Origin: Maratus speciosus
Taxonomy: Eukaryota > Arthropoda > Arachnida > Araneae > Salticidae
Reading direction: 5' to 3'
Assembly: GCA_963932465.1 (NCBI GenBank)
Contig: OZ010791.1
Span: 617,775,800-617,839,799, forward strand
DNA length: 64,000 nt
Positions 22,448 through 34,739 of the stretch are shown here, in pieces. Position numbers and translations under genes: made by a program. Numbering within the stretch: the first letter of the stretch is position 1; every line of letters begins with the position of its first letter. The notes under the pieces are model-generated. The model was not told the DNA's origin. It made no database searches and saw nothing but the letters and a program-made list of their open reading frames with translations.

Positions 22448-25400
22448 ACTCCTCCTTAATTTCTGAAGTTTCATTCTCACACAAATTTAAGTTCCTTCTA
22501 TGGGTTTGAAAAACAGGTTTGGGAACTGGTTTCGTAAACAGGTCTGCTATCATCAATTTGGTTGGGCAGTACTTTAGGTTGATAGTCCCTTCTTGCTTTA
22601 GTTGTTTTATCAGGTGGAACCTAATTTCAATATGTTTAGTCTTACTTTAGTGCTTTTCTAATTCTATCATCTTGATCGTGGACTGGTTGTCTTCATATAG
22701 GTCTATAGGTAAGGTTTGTTTTAGGTTTAATTCTTCCAGTAGATTGACTAGCCACTTTATTTCAATTGCTGCATTTGCTGCTGACACATACTCGGCCTCT
22801 GCCGATGATAATGCAATGCAGGATTGTTTCTTGGTCGACCATTGTATGGGGTTTCTTCCTAACATGTATAGGTTCCCACTCGTTGACTTTCGTGAATCTA
22901 CATCTCCTCCCCAATCTGCATCCGCATAAACTTCAAGTATCGGTTTCTTTTCTCCGCTCAGAACTAGACTATAATTTTTTGTAGTCTTTAAATATCTTAT
23001 CACTCTCTTTACTGCATTCCAGTCTTTCATTCTTGGTGATTCATTTCTTCTGCTAAGAATGTTTACTGCTGCACAGATGTCAGGTCTGCTTATAGTTGCT
23101 AGACATAGAAGTGCTCCTATGGCTTGTCTGTAATATGTGTTGTTTGGTAAAATGTTATCCTCATCATTAAAGCGTGTGTAATTTGTTTCCATGGGTGTGC
23201 TACACGGTTTTGCGTCTTGCAAATTAAATTTATTGATTAATTCTTCTATTTTCTGAGTTTGATTTATCATGTAGCTTTTATTTACTTTTTTAATGTTCAT
23301 AGATAGGTAGTTACTGGTGTCACCTAAATCTTTTAGCTCGTATTCTTTATTTAAGCTCGCGATTACTTCCTCTATTATTTCGTCTTTTCCAGCAATTAAA
23401 ATGTCGTCTACGTATGTTATTATGTATGTTGTGTTATCGCCCCTTTTTCGCGTAAAAAGGCATGAGTCAAATTTGCTCTGACTGAAATTCATCTTTTTTA
23501 GTGTTTCTGTGATTTTATTATGCCACGCTCTCGCGGCTTGTTTAAGTCCGTATATGGCTTTGTTTAGCCTACATACTTTATTTTCCTCATTTGGTTTAGC
23601 GAAACCTTCTGGTTGTGACATATATATCTCCTCCTCAAGCTCTCCATGTAAGAACGCGGTGTTAATATCGATATGTTTTACATTTAAATTTTGATGCAAT
23701 GCTGTTATTAATAATGCTCTTATTGTTGTATATGACACGACTGGTGCATAAGTTTCATCATAATCCTCCCCGAATTTTTGTGAATATCCTTTTGCAACTA
23801 AACGTGCTTTATATTTTTGGATTTTTCCTGTGTTGTCGCGTTTTAGTTTGTAGGTCCATTTGCAACCTATTATTCTCCTATTTGGTGGAGGTTCTACAAT
23901 TGACCAAGTTTTGTTTTTCATAAGGGAGTTCATTTCGCTTTTCATTGCATCTATCCAATTTTGTTTATCCTTAAAATTTTCCATGTTTTCGATTTCCTCA
24001 TAATTTTTTGGTTCAGTAGCGTTTTCGTTCTTAACCATGTATATTAACCTATCAGGAGGTACACCTTTATTAATTCTTTCTGATCGTCTAAGTTCTGCTA
24101 CTGGTTGATTGGACGTGGATGGTGTCTCATTGCTATTTGAAATTTCTATTTCTACAAAATTTTCGATAACCCGATTTTCATCTTGTTTTGGTTTGTTTTC
24201 TACTTTCTCGTTTCTATATTTAAATTTGTTTTCGAGAAATTTAACGGTTCTCGCGATCTTTATTTCATTTCCTCCTACATATATTCTATATCCTTTGGAT
24301 TCATTATCATATCCGACGAAAATTCCCTCTATAGCTTTATCGTCTAATTTTTGTCTTCTGGCTTTACTGATATATGCGAAGGCTTTGCAGCCAAATACCC
24401 TAACGTAACTTAAGTTTGGCTGTCTGTTTGTCCATAACTCGTATGGCGTCTTTTCATTTGCTTTTGTCGGTAGTCTGTTTTGCAAATGATTTGCTGTGCA
24501 AATTGCTTCCCCCCAGAACTTTAATGGTAAATTTGATTCACTTAACATTGTCCTTACCATTTCAACTAACGATCTGTTTTGCCTCTCTGCCACACCGTTC
24601 TGGCTTGCGCAATATGGAACTGTGTGTTGATGTTTTATCCCATTAGCCCTGAGGTAATTTTCTATTTCATCTGATGTGAATTCCCCTCCGTTATCTGTTC
24701 TAATTGCTTTCGGTTTTTCTCCAAATTTGTTGTTAATTAACGCGATGAATTCTTTAAGTTTTTCGTAAACTTCACTTTTTCTAGACAATAGGTATATGAT
24801 CGTAAATCGTGAGTAGTCATCAATAAAAGTCAAAAAGTATGATTTCCCCCCTATTGTTGGTGTTTGAAAAGATCCGCACACATCGGAGTGAATGAGCTGG
24901 AGCCTTTTAGTTGCTCTATACTCTGCAATTTTTGGATAGGGTTCATCAGTTAATTTTGCCTTAATCCACGGTTCGCAATCTATGTTATGCTTACAGTTGT
25001 TTATTTGGATTCCTCTAGCTAATTCCTTTTGCGTAATTTCTTTAATTGATGTTAGATTTCTATGTCCTAACCTACGATGCTATAATTCTAGGCAATTTTT
25101 GTTGTTGCAGCTTTGTGCTACGTTTGCATAGTTTTGGAATGCCAACTGAACTTCGTATAGGTTATTTACTTTTCGCGCTTCTAAGCATATTTCTCCGTTA
25201 AGTTTGAACATACATCTATCATTTCTGAATATAATTTCACATCCATTTTGCGTCGCTTTGCTAACCGATAATAAATTTGTTTCGATTTCAGGTACTAGTA
25301 ATACATCTTTAAGTGTTATTTCATGAACTTTGTTGTCTGATGTTCGCGTGTTTATATTTACGTCACCTGACCCGTAACTGATAAGTTTTTTCCCGTTTGC

Positions 25401-26400
25401 GATGGTTACATTTGTTTTTTCGCGTGATCTTATTTCTGTAAACATTGATTCTGAACACACAATATGACTTGAGCTGCCACTGTCTACTATAAATGTTTTG
25501 TTTTCTATTCCTTGTGTTATAAAGGCGTAATTTTTATTTTCGCTCGCCCTCCATGTATTGTTTTCATTTTCAGAGTGACTGTACCTACGGTTTGATTCTG
25601 GTGTTTGTTCACTTCTAAAATTGTTTTCGCTCTTTTGAAAAACTAGTGATGTAGAGTAATGTTTTTTGTTTGGTCTAATGTGTTGATTTTGTGGTGTATT
25701 TTGTGTTTTGGCTTTATTATGCCAACATTCCTGGGTATAATGGTTTCTCATCCGACAATTGGAGCAGTATTTATTACTTGTTTTGTTGTTGTAATTTTTC
25801 TGTGCTTTAAATGCTCTGGCAGGATTTTCTGTTCTCTCATTATTATCATATCGTCGGTTATATTCATCAATAAGTTTAGACTTAATAAATGATGGTGTGA
25901 GTTGATTTTCTTCTCTCGACTCAAGGGCAGTAATAAGAGTATCATAAGATTGGGGTAGGGAGCATAATAACAGTGCAGAAATGTGGTTATCATTTATAAC
26001 TTCTCCTATGGCCGCTAATTTATCTACTAATTCCATTATTTTTGTAATATGATTAACAACGTTGCCACCTTCCGCTAATTTAATCCCGTAAAGTTTTCTT
26101 AAGAGATAAAGTTTGCTAGACAAATTATGTCGCTCATGGATTTCACTCAAAGCTTTCCAAGTTTGTCTGGCTGTCTGTGAATTTTTAACATGAGTAATCT
26201 GACTATCATCAATTGTTAGATTAATTAGAGCACGGGCTTTCACTTTTGGACCAAGCGTCCATAATTGGATTAGGCGGTTCTTCCGTAATTACATGAAATA
26301 AGTCTTCTTTAGTTAACATCATTTCGGCCTTGAATTTCCAAATTGAGTAGTTCGTAGCTGTAAGTTTTTCAATTGCTAAATTATCTTTAGAAGCTGCCAT
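22422..26400 (-). pseudogene. Ty1/copia Gag-Pol polyprotein with three lesions
   Basis: Encodes Gag, protease, integrase, reverse transcriptase and RNase H in that order, the Ty1/copia (Pseudoviridae) order, in one frame from the ATG at 26400. Visible marks: Gag; a CX2CX4HX4C knuckle (CSNCRMRNHYTQEC); protease FIVDSGSSSH; the HHCC region after RRLGH; integrase FIDDYSR, RTDNGGEF and NGVAERQN (D,D,E); RT with NTAFLHGELEE and YVDDILIAG; RNase H with YADADWGG and KQSCIALSSAEAEY. Lesions: a frame change near 26243-26262 in an A run, an in-frame TAG at 25082-25080, and an in-frame TAA at 22649-22647 shortly before the end. The TAG falls at the LWHRRLGH-type start of the integrase zinc region. The LTRs are ~99% identical, so lesions are young or sequencing errors. 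Confidence 0.93.
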
Positions 26401-26559
26401 TTTCTTAACTTTTGATTACTTACGTGTTACCGTAAAAAGTTCTTCCAACTTTTCTGTTTGAAAGTTTAAAAGTTTATTTATCAAATATCTGATATTTCAG
26501 ATTTCAGTGGAGGCTATTTAATTTATTTATTTTTATTCAGTGATCAGTAATCATAATCT

Positions 26560-27137
26560 TGTTAGTATTTGAATCCCAATGAAAAAAGCGTGAGTAAGTT
26601 ATATAAAATTGAGACTTACCCTTCTTCAGGATACTTATCCATTTCGGTGTAAATCCACAATTTATTTGAATACAATATGCATTAGTTGACGATAGTTTAA
26701 TTAGTTGAAGATTGTATCCTCTAATTGCTTTTCATGCCTCCCTCAAATAAAGAAATTGTAGACGATTTGTTATCTCAAATGAATAAGCAGTGGTAACACT
26801 TTAAGCTATTTAATTCACATCGTTTAAATTGTGAAAAAGAGAGAGCATTTTTCATCCCTCTTCTCTTGAACAACTACATTTACAGAATGAAAAAATATTT
26901 ACATTATAAGATAATAAATCAGTAATAATAATTGTAATAGCAATATCATAATAATAATAATAAATCAGTTTAATGTCTATGAGTCACTCAACAAGTCATT
27001 ATCTTTATCAAGGTTTTCAAGGTTAAATACATTTTTCACATTTGAAAAGATTTATGGCTGAGTTGAAATGACACATTGTTTATGTAACTGAGGAAATTAT
27101 CTTTATCACGGCTAATTAGCTTGATTTATATCCATCA
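26560..27137 (-). repeat. copia element 5' LTR
   Basis: 578 bp partner of 21870-22447. Visible differences are at the TTAACG/TTGACG, TACCCTC/TATCCTC, TTTTCAGAATG/TTTACAGAATG and AATGGCAC/AATGACAC sites. The flanks of the two LTRs do not give a clean 5 bp target duplication (ATTTC before, TCTTA after). A primer-binding site was not identified with confidence just inside this LTR. Confidence 0.93.
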
Positions 27138-27682
27138 TCTTATTATGGTAACAAGTGCTTAATAAAAATAAAGGAATGGCAAAATAGAAACGATAATAAA
27201 TTACCTGAATTTTAATTTTGAAATTAAATATTTTTTACACATTTCACAAGGGTTTGAAACAATGTTTTGTTTGTCGCCGTTTCGATTGACTTTGCTTTGC
27301 AGCTCATCACTAAATTTTTAAATGTTATTAGCTAATCAGTATCACAGTGTTTCTGCTGCTCCAGCCAAGCTAAACCTTTTGCAAAAACATTCAAAGGCTT
27401 CAGATTGCTAATGTGTTCGGTTTCTTCGTTCGTTTTGTTCGTTCCACTCCGCAGTTTACAGGAGCTCAAGTTAAATTCAAAGGAATTCTAAGAAAGGGGA
27501 TCGAAAATATTTATATGTACCGTGGTTCAGAAAGGACCGCTTGCACACAAGGAATATGATCGTTTAAATTCAAAATGGACTTTGCACACAAGGAATGTGA
27601 CTGTTAAAAAAAGCTTTTAAAATGGATTTTGTTTAAACGAGAATTTCGGTTAAAAGAGTTCAGAATAAAAGAGGTTCTACTA

Positions 27683-27968
27683 AAATTGAAGAAAAGTTAA
27701 TTTTATATTTATGTAAATAAATACAAAACTAGCAAAAAAATTGTCTTAATATACATTATTTTCCCTACAGAAGTATAAAAATTAAAAAAGGTTTAAAAAA
27801 AAAACACTTTTATGCTCATTCAATCCTTATCTTAAAAATCATGCTTAATTTCATGAGCGCAATTAATTTCGTTCCAAAAATATTTCGTTAGAATACGTTA
27901 ATTTGGCGTGGGTCCCGATAATGAAAAATTCACCGTTATGATTTACGCTTGGTATAAAGGGCAAACTG
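27683..27968. other. Intergenic sequence, nothing recognised
   Basis: AT-rich spacer between the pogo-like MITE and the fold-back Tc1 derivative. Confidence 0.4.
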
Positions 27969-28579
27969 CAGAGGTGTGAAAATTATTAGAATAATTGTGA
28001 AATTTACAATAAAATCTAGTTATTATTAAAAAATAATACATTATTTTAAAAATAGGGATACATTTAATATTTAGTGTGCATCCCCTCGTTTTTTATTAAA
28101 GATTCGATACGTCTTGGCATACTTTGTATGAGTTTTTGGCAATTAATTTGTATTTCGTTGTCATAGTGCCAAATTTGGATGAGTCTTTCTATCAGACCAT
28201 TCTTGTTTGTGATTTTGCATTTCTTTAATTTTTTTCTTTACAATGGCCCAAAGATTCTCTATGGGGTTCATATCTGGCCTGTTTCCAGGCCATGGAATTA
28301 TTTTCTTTAATAGAAAATTAAAGAAATGAAACATCACAAACAAGAATGGTCTGATAGAAAGACTCATCCAAATTTGGTATCATGACAATGAAATACAAAT
28401 TAATTGCCAAAAAAACTCATACAAGGTATGCCAAGACGTATCGAATCTTTAATAAAAAACAAGGGGATGCACACTAAATATTAAATGTATCACTATTTTT
28501 TAAATAATGTATTATTTCTTTAATATAACAAGATTTTAATGTAAATTTCACAATTATTCTAATACTTTTCACACCTCTG
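27969..28579 (-). mobile_element. Fold-back Tc1-like deletion derivative
   Basis: A 611 bp element with ends CAGAGGTGTGAAAA and arms of roughly 265 bp (27969-28235 and 28310-28579) that are reverse complements. TA follows the right end; the left flank reads TG, probably a mutated TA. Both arms contain the same internal sequence (AAAGACTCATCCAAATTTGG), so the palindrome extends well beyond normal TIRs. Confidence 0.75.
28190..28320 (-). pseudogene. Tc1 transposase C-terminal fragment
   Basis: On the minus strand the loop between the arms reads IIPWPGNRPDMNPIENLWAI followed by VKKKIKE. That is the third catalytic region (Pro-Asp-x-Asn-Pro-Ile-Glu-Asn-Leu-Trp) of a Tc1/mariner transposase. The N-terminal two thirds and the first two catalytic Asp residues are gone. 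It is a remnant, not a functional gene. Confidence 0.85.
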
Positions 28580-29683
28580 TAATGTTTAAAAATATAAACT
28601 GTTAAACTACTATTGTAAACTATTAACCGCTATAGTTACCTCTATAAGTTACTATTTTTATCTATTAGAAAATTGCTTGTAACTATTAAAACCATTGTAA
28701 TTTTTGCATAGTTTATTTTTTAAGAATGGCAACAGAAAAGAAAAAAAATATTTAAACTATTTATTCGAGAATTCCGCCGATACTATCTGTATTCCTAAAA
28801 TCTCGTTTCTTCCTTCGAGAATTTTCAAAATCACTCATCAATTTTAACTTTATTGAATTAAATGAGAGCCTGTTTATTTATTGCAATGAACTTCACTGTT
28901 TATACTGATTCACATATACGATTAAAATTTGAAAACGCTTTCCACGTCCTCATTAAAGTCTGCATACTCAACAGTGATAGAAAATTTTTAGTTTGAATAC
29001 CGCAGACATGTTTTAAACGCACTCTAAAAAATGTGTAGAATAAAAGCAGAGAATAAAACAGCTGATGATCATTTATAAAAGTTATTATAAAAAGTAAAAC
29101 GAGGTATGTATGCTTAAGAACCTTTTTTAATAAGATGAAATTCGTATAATTAAGAAAGCGTTCTGTGTTGTTGATGAATTACATGCGTTATTTCATTCGA
29201 AAATTCGAAGATTTGATCAGAGGCACAGAAAAACAAATTGGAGATAAATACTCTTTGTATCACTTTGGTCGTCCTTTAAATATTCAAAATCAAAAGCACT
29301 TATAAACTTATTTTAAATGCCCGTTATATTTGCGTATACGGGTTTAATAATCGCCAAGCAAGTAAATACCTCGGAGATATCTGGAGTAAAGTAAACAGAT
29401 GCACACAAATTAGATGACTTTGCACTCATAAAATTATTAAATGTTTGTTTCCAACTGTTACACCATTTTAATTTTAAATCTACAAATGATGAATATGGAT
29501 TATTAAAAGACCATCAAGGACAAAGTGCTTGGCACTTTCATGTGATATTAGAAATCACCTTAGTGACTAAATTTCAAGGCAAATTGTATCATGTTACGTG
29601 TATATGAAATGTTCCATCTTGTGCTGCGGTTGTAGCTTTGCCAACACATGATAGTGAGAAGCGCCAGGCTGGGTATCATTCCA
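28580..29683. other. Intergenic sequence
   Basis: AT-rich. 28590-28700 is a loose repetition of AACTATTA/GTTACTAT motifs. No gene or mobile element recognised. Confidence 0.45.
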
Positions 29684-29757
29684 GTTGAAAGTGGTTCACT
29701 TGGTAGAACGTCGGTGCGCTATGCCGATGACCCGGGTTCGTGTCCCGGCTTGGACAC
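29684..29757 (+). tRNA. tRNA-like sequence (pseudo-tRNA or SINE head)
   Basis: A D arm (GTTC-ACTTGGTA-GAAC), an anticodon arm (TCGGT-GCGCTAT-GCCGA) and a T arm (CCGGG-TTCGTGT-CCCGG) can be folded in order, with A-box TGGTTCACTTGGTAG and B-box GGGTTCGTGTCCC. The acceptor stem pairs poorly (about 5 of 7). Base 33 is C instead of T; the loop would place GCT at the anticodon. T runs follow. A decayed tRNA gene or tRNA-derived repeat is more likely than a working tRNA. Confidence 0.5.
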
Positions 29758-30924
29758 TTTTTCACTCTGTTGGCTGTACGCCTTTTAAGCAATTTAAAAT
29801 TTAAATATTATTGAATGCAAGGCGTGTGAAATTTTCTACAGAAAAATTTCCTAGAATTATGTTACATGTTAATTGATAGTATTAGTGTTTTCAAATTGAA
29901 TTCATTAAAAAAAATACTTATTTTAAATATTGTCAAACAAGGTATACAAAAATCGCTAGAGTTAGAATTTAAGAATATTTTAATTAAGTGTTAAAAATTA
30001 TATTACAAAATGAATTCAAAAGAATATTTTTGAAGTTTAAGAAATGTGAAAATCAATGTAATCTATTTACTTCGAGTGATTTATGCTGAAAATTTTGTTT
30101 AGAATTTATTATTTCAGTTAATCGAAATTCAGTGTGGATCTATAATAGAATGAAAATATCTAGATGTGGGGTGGGGTTCCAGTTTTCTATAATGTTTTTA
30201 TCACTCGACCGATTTCTTCAAGTATAATGTGGAATCGGATTTATTTTAGTTACGTTGGATAGCACATTTTTGTAGGACATCTTTTCTTTGCTATCAACCC
30301 TCCGGATTTTTTTTTTGTTTTGTTATGAAATCGAATAAGTACCGTGTACAAGCCACAAAAAATGCACGAACTAAAAATAAAACAAAAATATTCGAAAATG
30401 TACAAGCCACATTTTATGAAAAAATTTAAATTTTTTTTCTTTAAAAAAAAAAAAAAAAAAAAAAAACGCATCAGATTGGCAATTGTGCCTTAGCTTTTTT
30501 AACTTTACAAAATATAAAAAATACGGAAAGATTAAGTTTATCAGACCAGTGTGTACAACCAGTTTTTAAAATAAATACAATTTATAAAATTAAATTAAAA
30601 TTTGTAGATTTGGTTGATGAAAAGTATTGCGAAGTGTATTTTCGATATTTAAGGTAAAATAAACTATGAGCAATAACGTTAGAATTTTGTATGAATATTT
30701 ATTGAAGCACGCGCGTAGGATATGACATACAAAAGTGGTGTACGGTTTTTACCTTATCGCTAATATTTCCAAATAATTATCGCCACCTTATTTAATCGCA
30801 GATAATTGTTAAAATTCTGTGAAAAATAAGTTGAAGATTACTTTTCGTAAAATAGTGGTGGTAGTTCTAAAATAAATATATGAACCAAGTGTATATCATG
30901 CACTGTGCATTTGCTCCTCGGTTA
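29758..30924. other. AT-rich intergenic sequence
   Basis: No gene seen. A poly-A run lies at about 30445-30468 and a T run near 30307-30320; an open minus-strand frame over them is a low-complexity artefact. Confidence 0.5.
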
Positions 30925-31000
30925 ACATGGTTTTTTTAATGTGACCCGCGGCTTTCTATATAATGTTTAATTTGGCCCTTAAACGAGTTTGACATACCTG
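30925..31000 (-). repeat. Probable hAT terminal fragment
   Basis: Read on the minus strand from 31000 it is CAGGTATGTCAAACTCGTTT, AAGGGCCAAATT, then AAAGCCGCGGGTCACATT. This CAGG-TGTCAAACTC-GGCC-CGCGGGCCACAT layout is typical of one end of many hAT elements. The other end was not found. The following 31005-31080 stretch resembles G-rich module sequence from the 3.5 kb units (ATCATTTTAGATC). Confidence 0.5.
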
Positions 31001-31371
31001 CTTTAGGGGAAGGGGGAGGAGGGGGGTTGCCTTTTTAACATCGTTATCATTTTAGATCCAATCACAATTTTCTTTTTTTCGTTTTCTTTTTTTTTTTTTT
31101 TGGTAACTTTTTCTTGGCACCAAAATAGTCTATTAACATTTTTCTTAGTCTAATATCTATTTTCCTGTAAACACAAAGTTATTATCCAAACCATTAAATA
31201 ATTATAAAATCCTTTTATTCCAAAATAAGGAATACCCCAACGTTCGACATTTCTATTCTTCTGCCATATGAATATATAATGCATTGTTAGAGAAACCAGG
31301 GACAAAATGATATTTGTTACTTTACTAGTAAAAAAATGAGGAAGAATGTTGGCCGCCTGTTTTGTTGATAA

Positions 31372-32929
31372 CATTGGGGGTTCCACTCCCCGGACCTAGG
31401 CTCTCACAAGCCCATTTGTCCCCGCTCGGAACTACCCGAGAGACAAACCCCGCGACGCGTCCCGAAGGCCGCCACCAGACATGCCCCATCATGCAGCCCT
31501 CACGAAAGCTCCGGTCAGACCGGCGCACTGCACAGCGCACGTCACGTCGGTTATTCCCAAAAGAGAGATGATTTGGTCGCATACGACAATCCTCACCTCC
31601 CAGCTAGAAGCGCCAAATGGTCCCTTCTCTTAGTTCCCGACCCGGTACGCCCCGACAGCCCACAGGAACCAAACACCTATAACGGAGTCGAGCCCATGAA
31701 CCCACACGAGGTTTCCCGAGTCGGAATTACTTTAAGGAGGGCTCACAAGATCAACTACCATTATACGGCAAAGACATATATGCGAGCCAACCGATAGGAG
31801 AGGGAGGTGCCCCTAACTAAGAAGCCCGGAGGGTCGGGGGAAATCCCTCCTGACGCCAAAGACGACGCCTAAGCTCAGGGGATCATGAAGGTGCCTCTAG
31901 CGGACCCCGAGGAGACAAGGTAACTCCTCCTCTGACGACTCAGATATCGCCTCGCTAGGGGTTTTCGCCCAATCTCTCCACTCAACCGACGGAACCCCTC
32001 GCGGATCAACACCGGGAGTCAGAGAGACCAAACTATTAGCGACCACAAGCGGGCACGGAAAGCTCCACCTAGATGGGATAGACCCCGCCTCGCTAGGAGG
32101 ATGGAGGGTTCGGAGTACCGTCGGTCCGCCACAATTCAAATCCACCCGAGGGTGGAGAAGCCCCGGGAGATCGGCAGAAGCCCGGCCATCGAGGGTACCC
32201 AAAACCCAAGCTCGAGTGCTCCTGACCCAGAGCAATGACCGACCGCTACGTGTTAGTTGCGTTCGAAAGTTAGTTTGAGACACCGCTAGATCCTCACCAC
32301 TGGGCACGGCAACCTCCAGCAGCGCAAAGACACGCTGGTCGACAAGAGCACCACCAAACCCCACCCACCTTAGGGTCGGCTCACAACTGCACCAGCTGCG
32401 GATCTCGGCGGGATGAGCCACCCAACGCAAATAGCACATCGGACGCTGTCCGAAACCCTCACCCTTCGGTTACTCCGGGAGACCCTGCATGGCGATACCG
32501 CGAGCCCCGTCGTCACTAGTGAGTCACCGAGACCTTTCCTCTACAAAGCCCGCTCTCTCATCTTAGGCTCCCTCCTAGTCAATTGGTGGATGGGGTCCTA
32601 TCACATTTGCTAGTCTTTGCCTGGCGACACCGTCCGGCCCTAAGACCGGCACTGGGATCGACCTATGGACCGTTGCTATCCGGCTTGCCCAGAGAAACCG
32701 AGTACCGAGGGTGAACGCACGCAAACATCAAAACCGTGCCCACCCATGCACAACGTCCGTTACCCGTGGCCATCGGACTCGAGGCCTGTCGACCGCGAGC
32801 CACTCTAGGAGGTTGTGATTCGTCCCCATCCGGCCCCCTCGCATTCGTATACGACGAACTCTGCCGGGCTCCGAGTCTCCTCCCTCACTCAAGGGGTCGG
32901 TTTCGGACCACCCGGAGGGGCGGCCACTG
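31372..32929. repeat. CpG-rich unknown repeat, uninterrupted copy
   Basis: 1.56 kb of strikingly GC- and CpG-rich sequence in an AT-rich window. It is flanked by a 14 bp direct repeat TGTTTTGTTGATAA (31358-31371 and 32930-32943), which looks like a target duplication of a non-LTR-type insertion. It aligns with the split copy 34330-34486 plus 51261-52680; shared blocks include CCCCGGACCTAGG, ATCATGAAGGTGCCTCTAGC and TTTTCGCCCAATCTCTCC. The longest frame (32439-31897, minus, 180 codons) shares a short CEPTLR...GGALV motif with a frame in the other copy, but I recognise no domain. No poly-A tail. Confidence 0.75.
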
Positions 32930-32943
32930 TTTTGTTGATAAGA

Positions 32944-34109
32944 AGTTCTGCTTTCTCTCTCCTTGTAAAGGGGTGCAAGAAGACAATATTACTGTTGAAT
33001 GCATTATGTAACAAAAAGCTATTATTAAATACTTTTAAATTGTATTTCTTTAAAGTGTTATGTGTTCACTAAATGTAGACAATAAGAAAAGTAATTGTTC
33101 AGACAAAATAATACTCAATGAAAAGACATGCACTGTTAATAGTACACCAGACCCAAACGGATTAAGCATGCTATTCAGTAACTTTCTTTTATTCACTGGA
33201 ACACCTATCAGCTGTGGTGGAAAATTGTGTTATTTCCTCTGAAATATTCTTTAAAATATTTAGGGATTATTTTTCTAAATAAAGAGATAGTGTGACATGT
33301 TTTCTAAAAGTTAGTTTTAGACAATTTTACAATGGGATGACCTAGATTCGATTTGTCATCCCTGTGATTATGCCGACTGCGGCCCTGGGTTTGTGCAAAG
33401 CCGAACCGCCCCGGAAATTTTTGAGTCCCAATCAGCGATTTCGAGGAATAGATAGCAACTCCTGAAACTCCGCCTGTGATACTATTGTACTATGCATTAG
33501 ATTTAGTTCAACCGTTGTGAATTTTAGATGCTAATCAGTCTTTTGTGATAGTGTAAAGAAGAGGGGCGTTCTCTTTTTAAAAGTTATATATTTGGAAAAC
33601 GGGTGTGCGTGCGAGCGGATTACTTTATCTGAAACTACAAGTCATATTTGAAAATAGAGATATCCGTTCATTTATATCTAAGAAGCATAGATTAGAATAG
33701 AAAACAAAGTCCTGCTCCTAAATCATGTGTAAGACATCCTCGTCATTTGTTCTATTGATTTTATTAGTTTTTTTATTGTTTATTGTGGAATGTAAATATA
33801 ATGAACCGTCATTTAATTGTACCTGAATGTATTATTAATATAAACGAACATAAAACATGCATATATTTAAATTATTTAATTAAAAGAAAAACTACTTATT
33901 TGCCAAATATTTTATTTAACTTTAATATATTTTTATTTTGCGTCTGAAGAAACTTTTAAAATTCCATCTTGACTTTAGAAATATCTTATATTTTAAATAA
34001 AAAAATTCTCTAAAATAGCAGTACAGGTTTTTGAAGAATACGACGAATAAGAGAAAAAAATGAAGAAATAATCTGCCACCCCTGGAAAAATAAGTGCCTT
34101 ACCTGGAAG
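32944..34109. other. Intergenic sequence
   Basis: Mostly AT-rich. 33330-33480 is locally GC-richer (GGCCCTGGGTTTGTGCAAAG region) and may be a transposon end, but no partner was found. No gene seen. Confidence 0.4.
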
Positions 34110-34486
34110 TATGGTCTAGCTATGGGCCTGCCTGAACTGCAAGAGACTAAGGACCTTGGTCGAAACCAAGTTCTGTATTACGCATCGCAGTCCCTAGCAA
34201 CTACGATGTCCCCGGCCAGAGTACAGGAGCAGAGACTCTCCCAAAGGGAAAACCCCCACCGTCACGTCCCGCTCGGAAACATCCCAAGGACTCTTTTCAA
34301 AAGAGTCATAGTCGCTCCCGTCATTCTAATTTGTAATGATGGAGTTCCTCACCCCGGACCTAGGACCATTCAGTCCCTTGTAGCACCCGCTCGCGGGTGA
34401 CCGTTAGGCCACCGCCCCACGACAACCAGCAGGCCATCGCTCACGTGCGCGCCAGTCAAAGACTGCGCACTGCCCAACGAACGTCA
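34110..34486. repeat. CpG-rich unknown repeat, second copy, left part
   Basis: 34330-34486 aligns with the first 173 bp of the copy at 31372 (GGAGTTCCTCACCCCGGACC against GGGGTTCCACTCCCCGGACC). 34110-34330 extends beyond the start of the other copy and is equally GC-rich, so that copy may be truncated. It stops at ACGTCA (34481-34486), where the giant palindrome begins; the rest continues at 51261. Confidence 0.75.
34481..34486. other. Left target-site duplication of the palindrome
   Basis: ACGTCA here and at 51261-51266; the uninterrupted relative has it once, at 31539-31544 (CGCACGTCACG). If the element starts at AGTAGTAGG instead, the duplication is AACGTC/CACGTC with one mismatch. Confidence 0.7.
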
Positions 34487-34499
34487 GTAGTAGGAAAAT

Positions 34500-34660
34500 A
34501 AGAGTTCGGGGACAGGAGGATGCGGTGCTGCGGTGCCGCACCGCCTTCCGTGCACCGGTCCCCCCTCCGGCACCGCCTCCCGCACCCCCTCCGACACCAC
34601 CTTCCGCCCCCCCCCCTGCGACACCGCCTCGTTCCGCCACCGCCCCCTAGCGGGAAAAAT
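34500..34660. repeat. GC-rich minisatellite at the left tip of the palindrome
   Basis: Repeats of CCCCCTCCG(G/A)CACC(G/A)C, with CTCCCGCAC variants, in 15-25 bp steps. The mirrored tract is at 51115-51235 with a different number of steps. The contrast with the AT-rich remainder of the arm is sharp and ends at the CCC(C/T)TA(G/A)CGGGAAAAATGGC boundary. Confidence 0.7.
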
Positions 34661-34739
34661 GGCGTTTTTACAGTATTTTCATGCTATAACATGAGAGTTG
34701 AACGTTAGATCGACTAGATAATCATACTATAAGATGAAG

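Larger units (their letters stand above)
21754..27682. mobile_element. pogo/Tigger-like MITE split by a copia element
   Basis: The left end CAGTAGAACCTCGATTATCC is preceded by TA. The right end, inverted, reads AGTAGAACCTCTTTTATTC. AGTAGAACCTC ends are characteristic of pogo/Tigger (Tc1/mariner superfamily) elements. Host-element sequence is present at 21754-21869 and 27138-27682, so it was about 660 bp before the copia insertion. The right part repeats CTTTGCACACAAGGAATGTGA-like sequence twice. No transposase. The terminal base at the right end appears mutated. Confidence 0.7.

Noticed and set aside
22672..25892. Plus-strand frames opposite the copia gene
   Set aside because: Shadows of gag-pol on the other strand.
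29684..29757. Functional tRNA-Ser(GCT)
   Set aside because: Weak acceptor stem, C at position 33, and no long variable arm as expected for tRNA-Ser.
31897..32439. 180-codon minus-strand frame in the CpG-rich repeat
   Set aside because: GC-rich DNA gives long random frames; only a short motif recurs in the second copy and the rest does not stay in frame.
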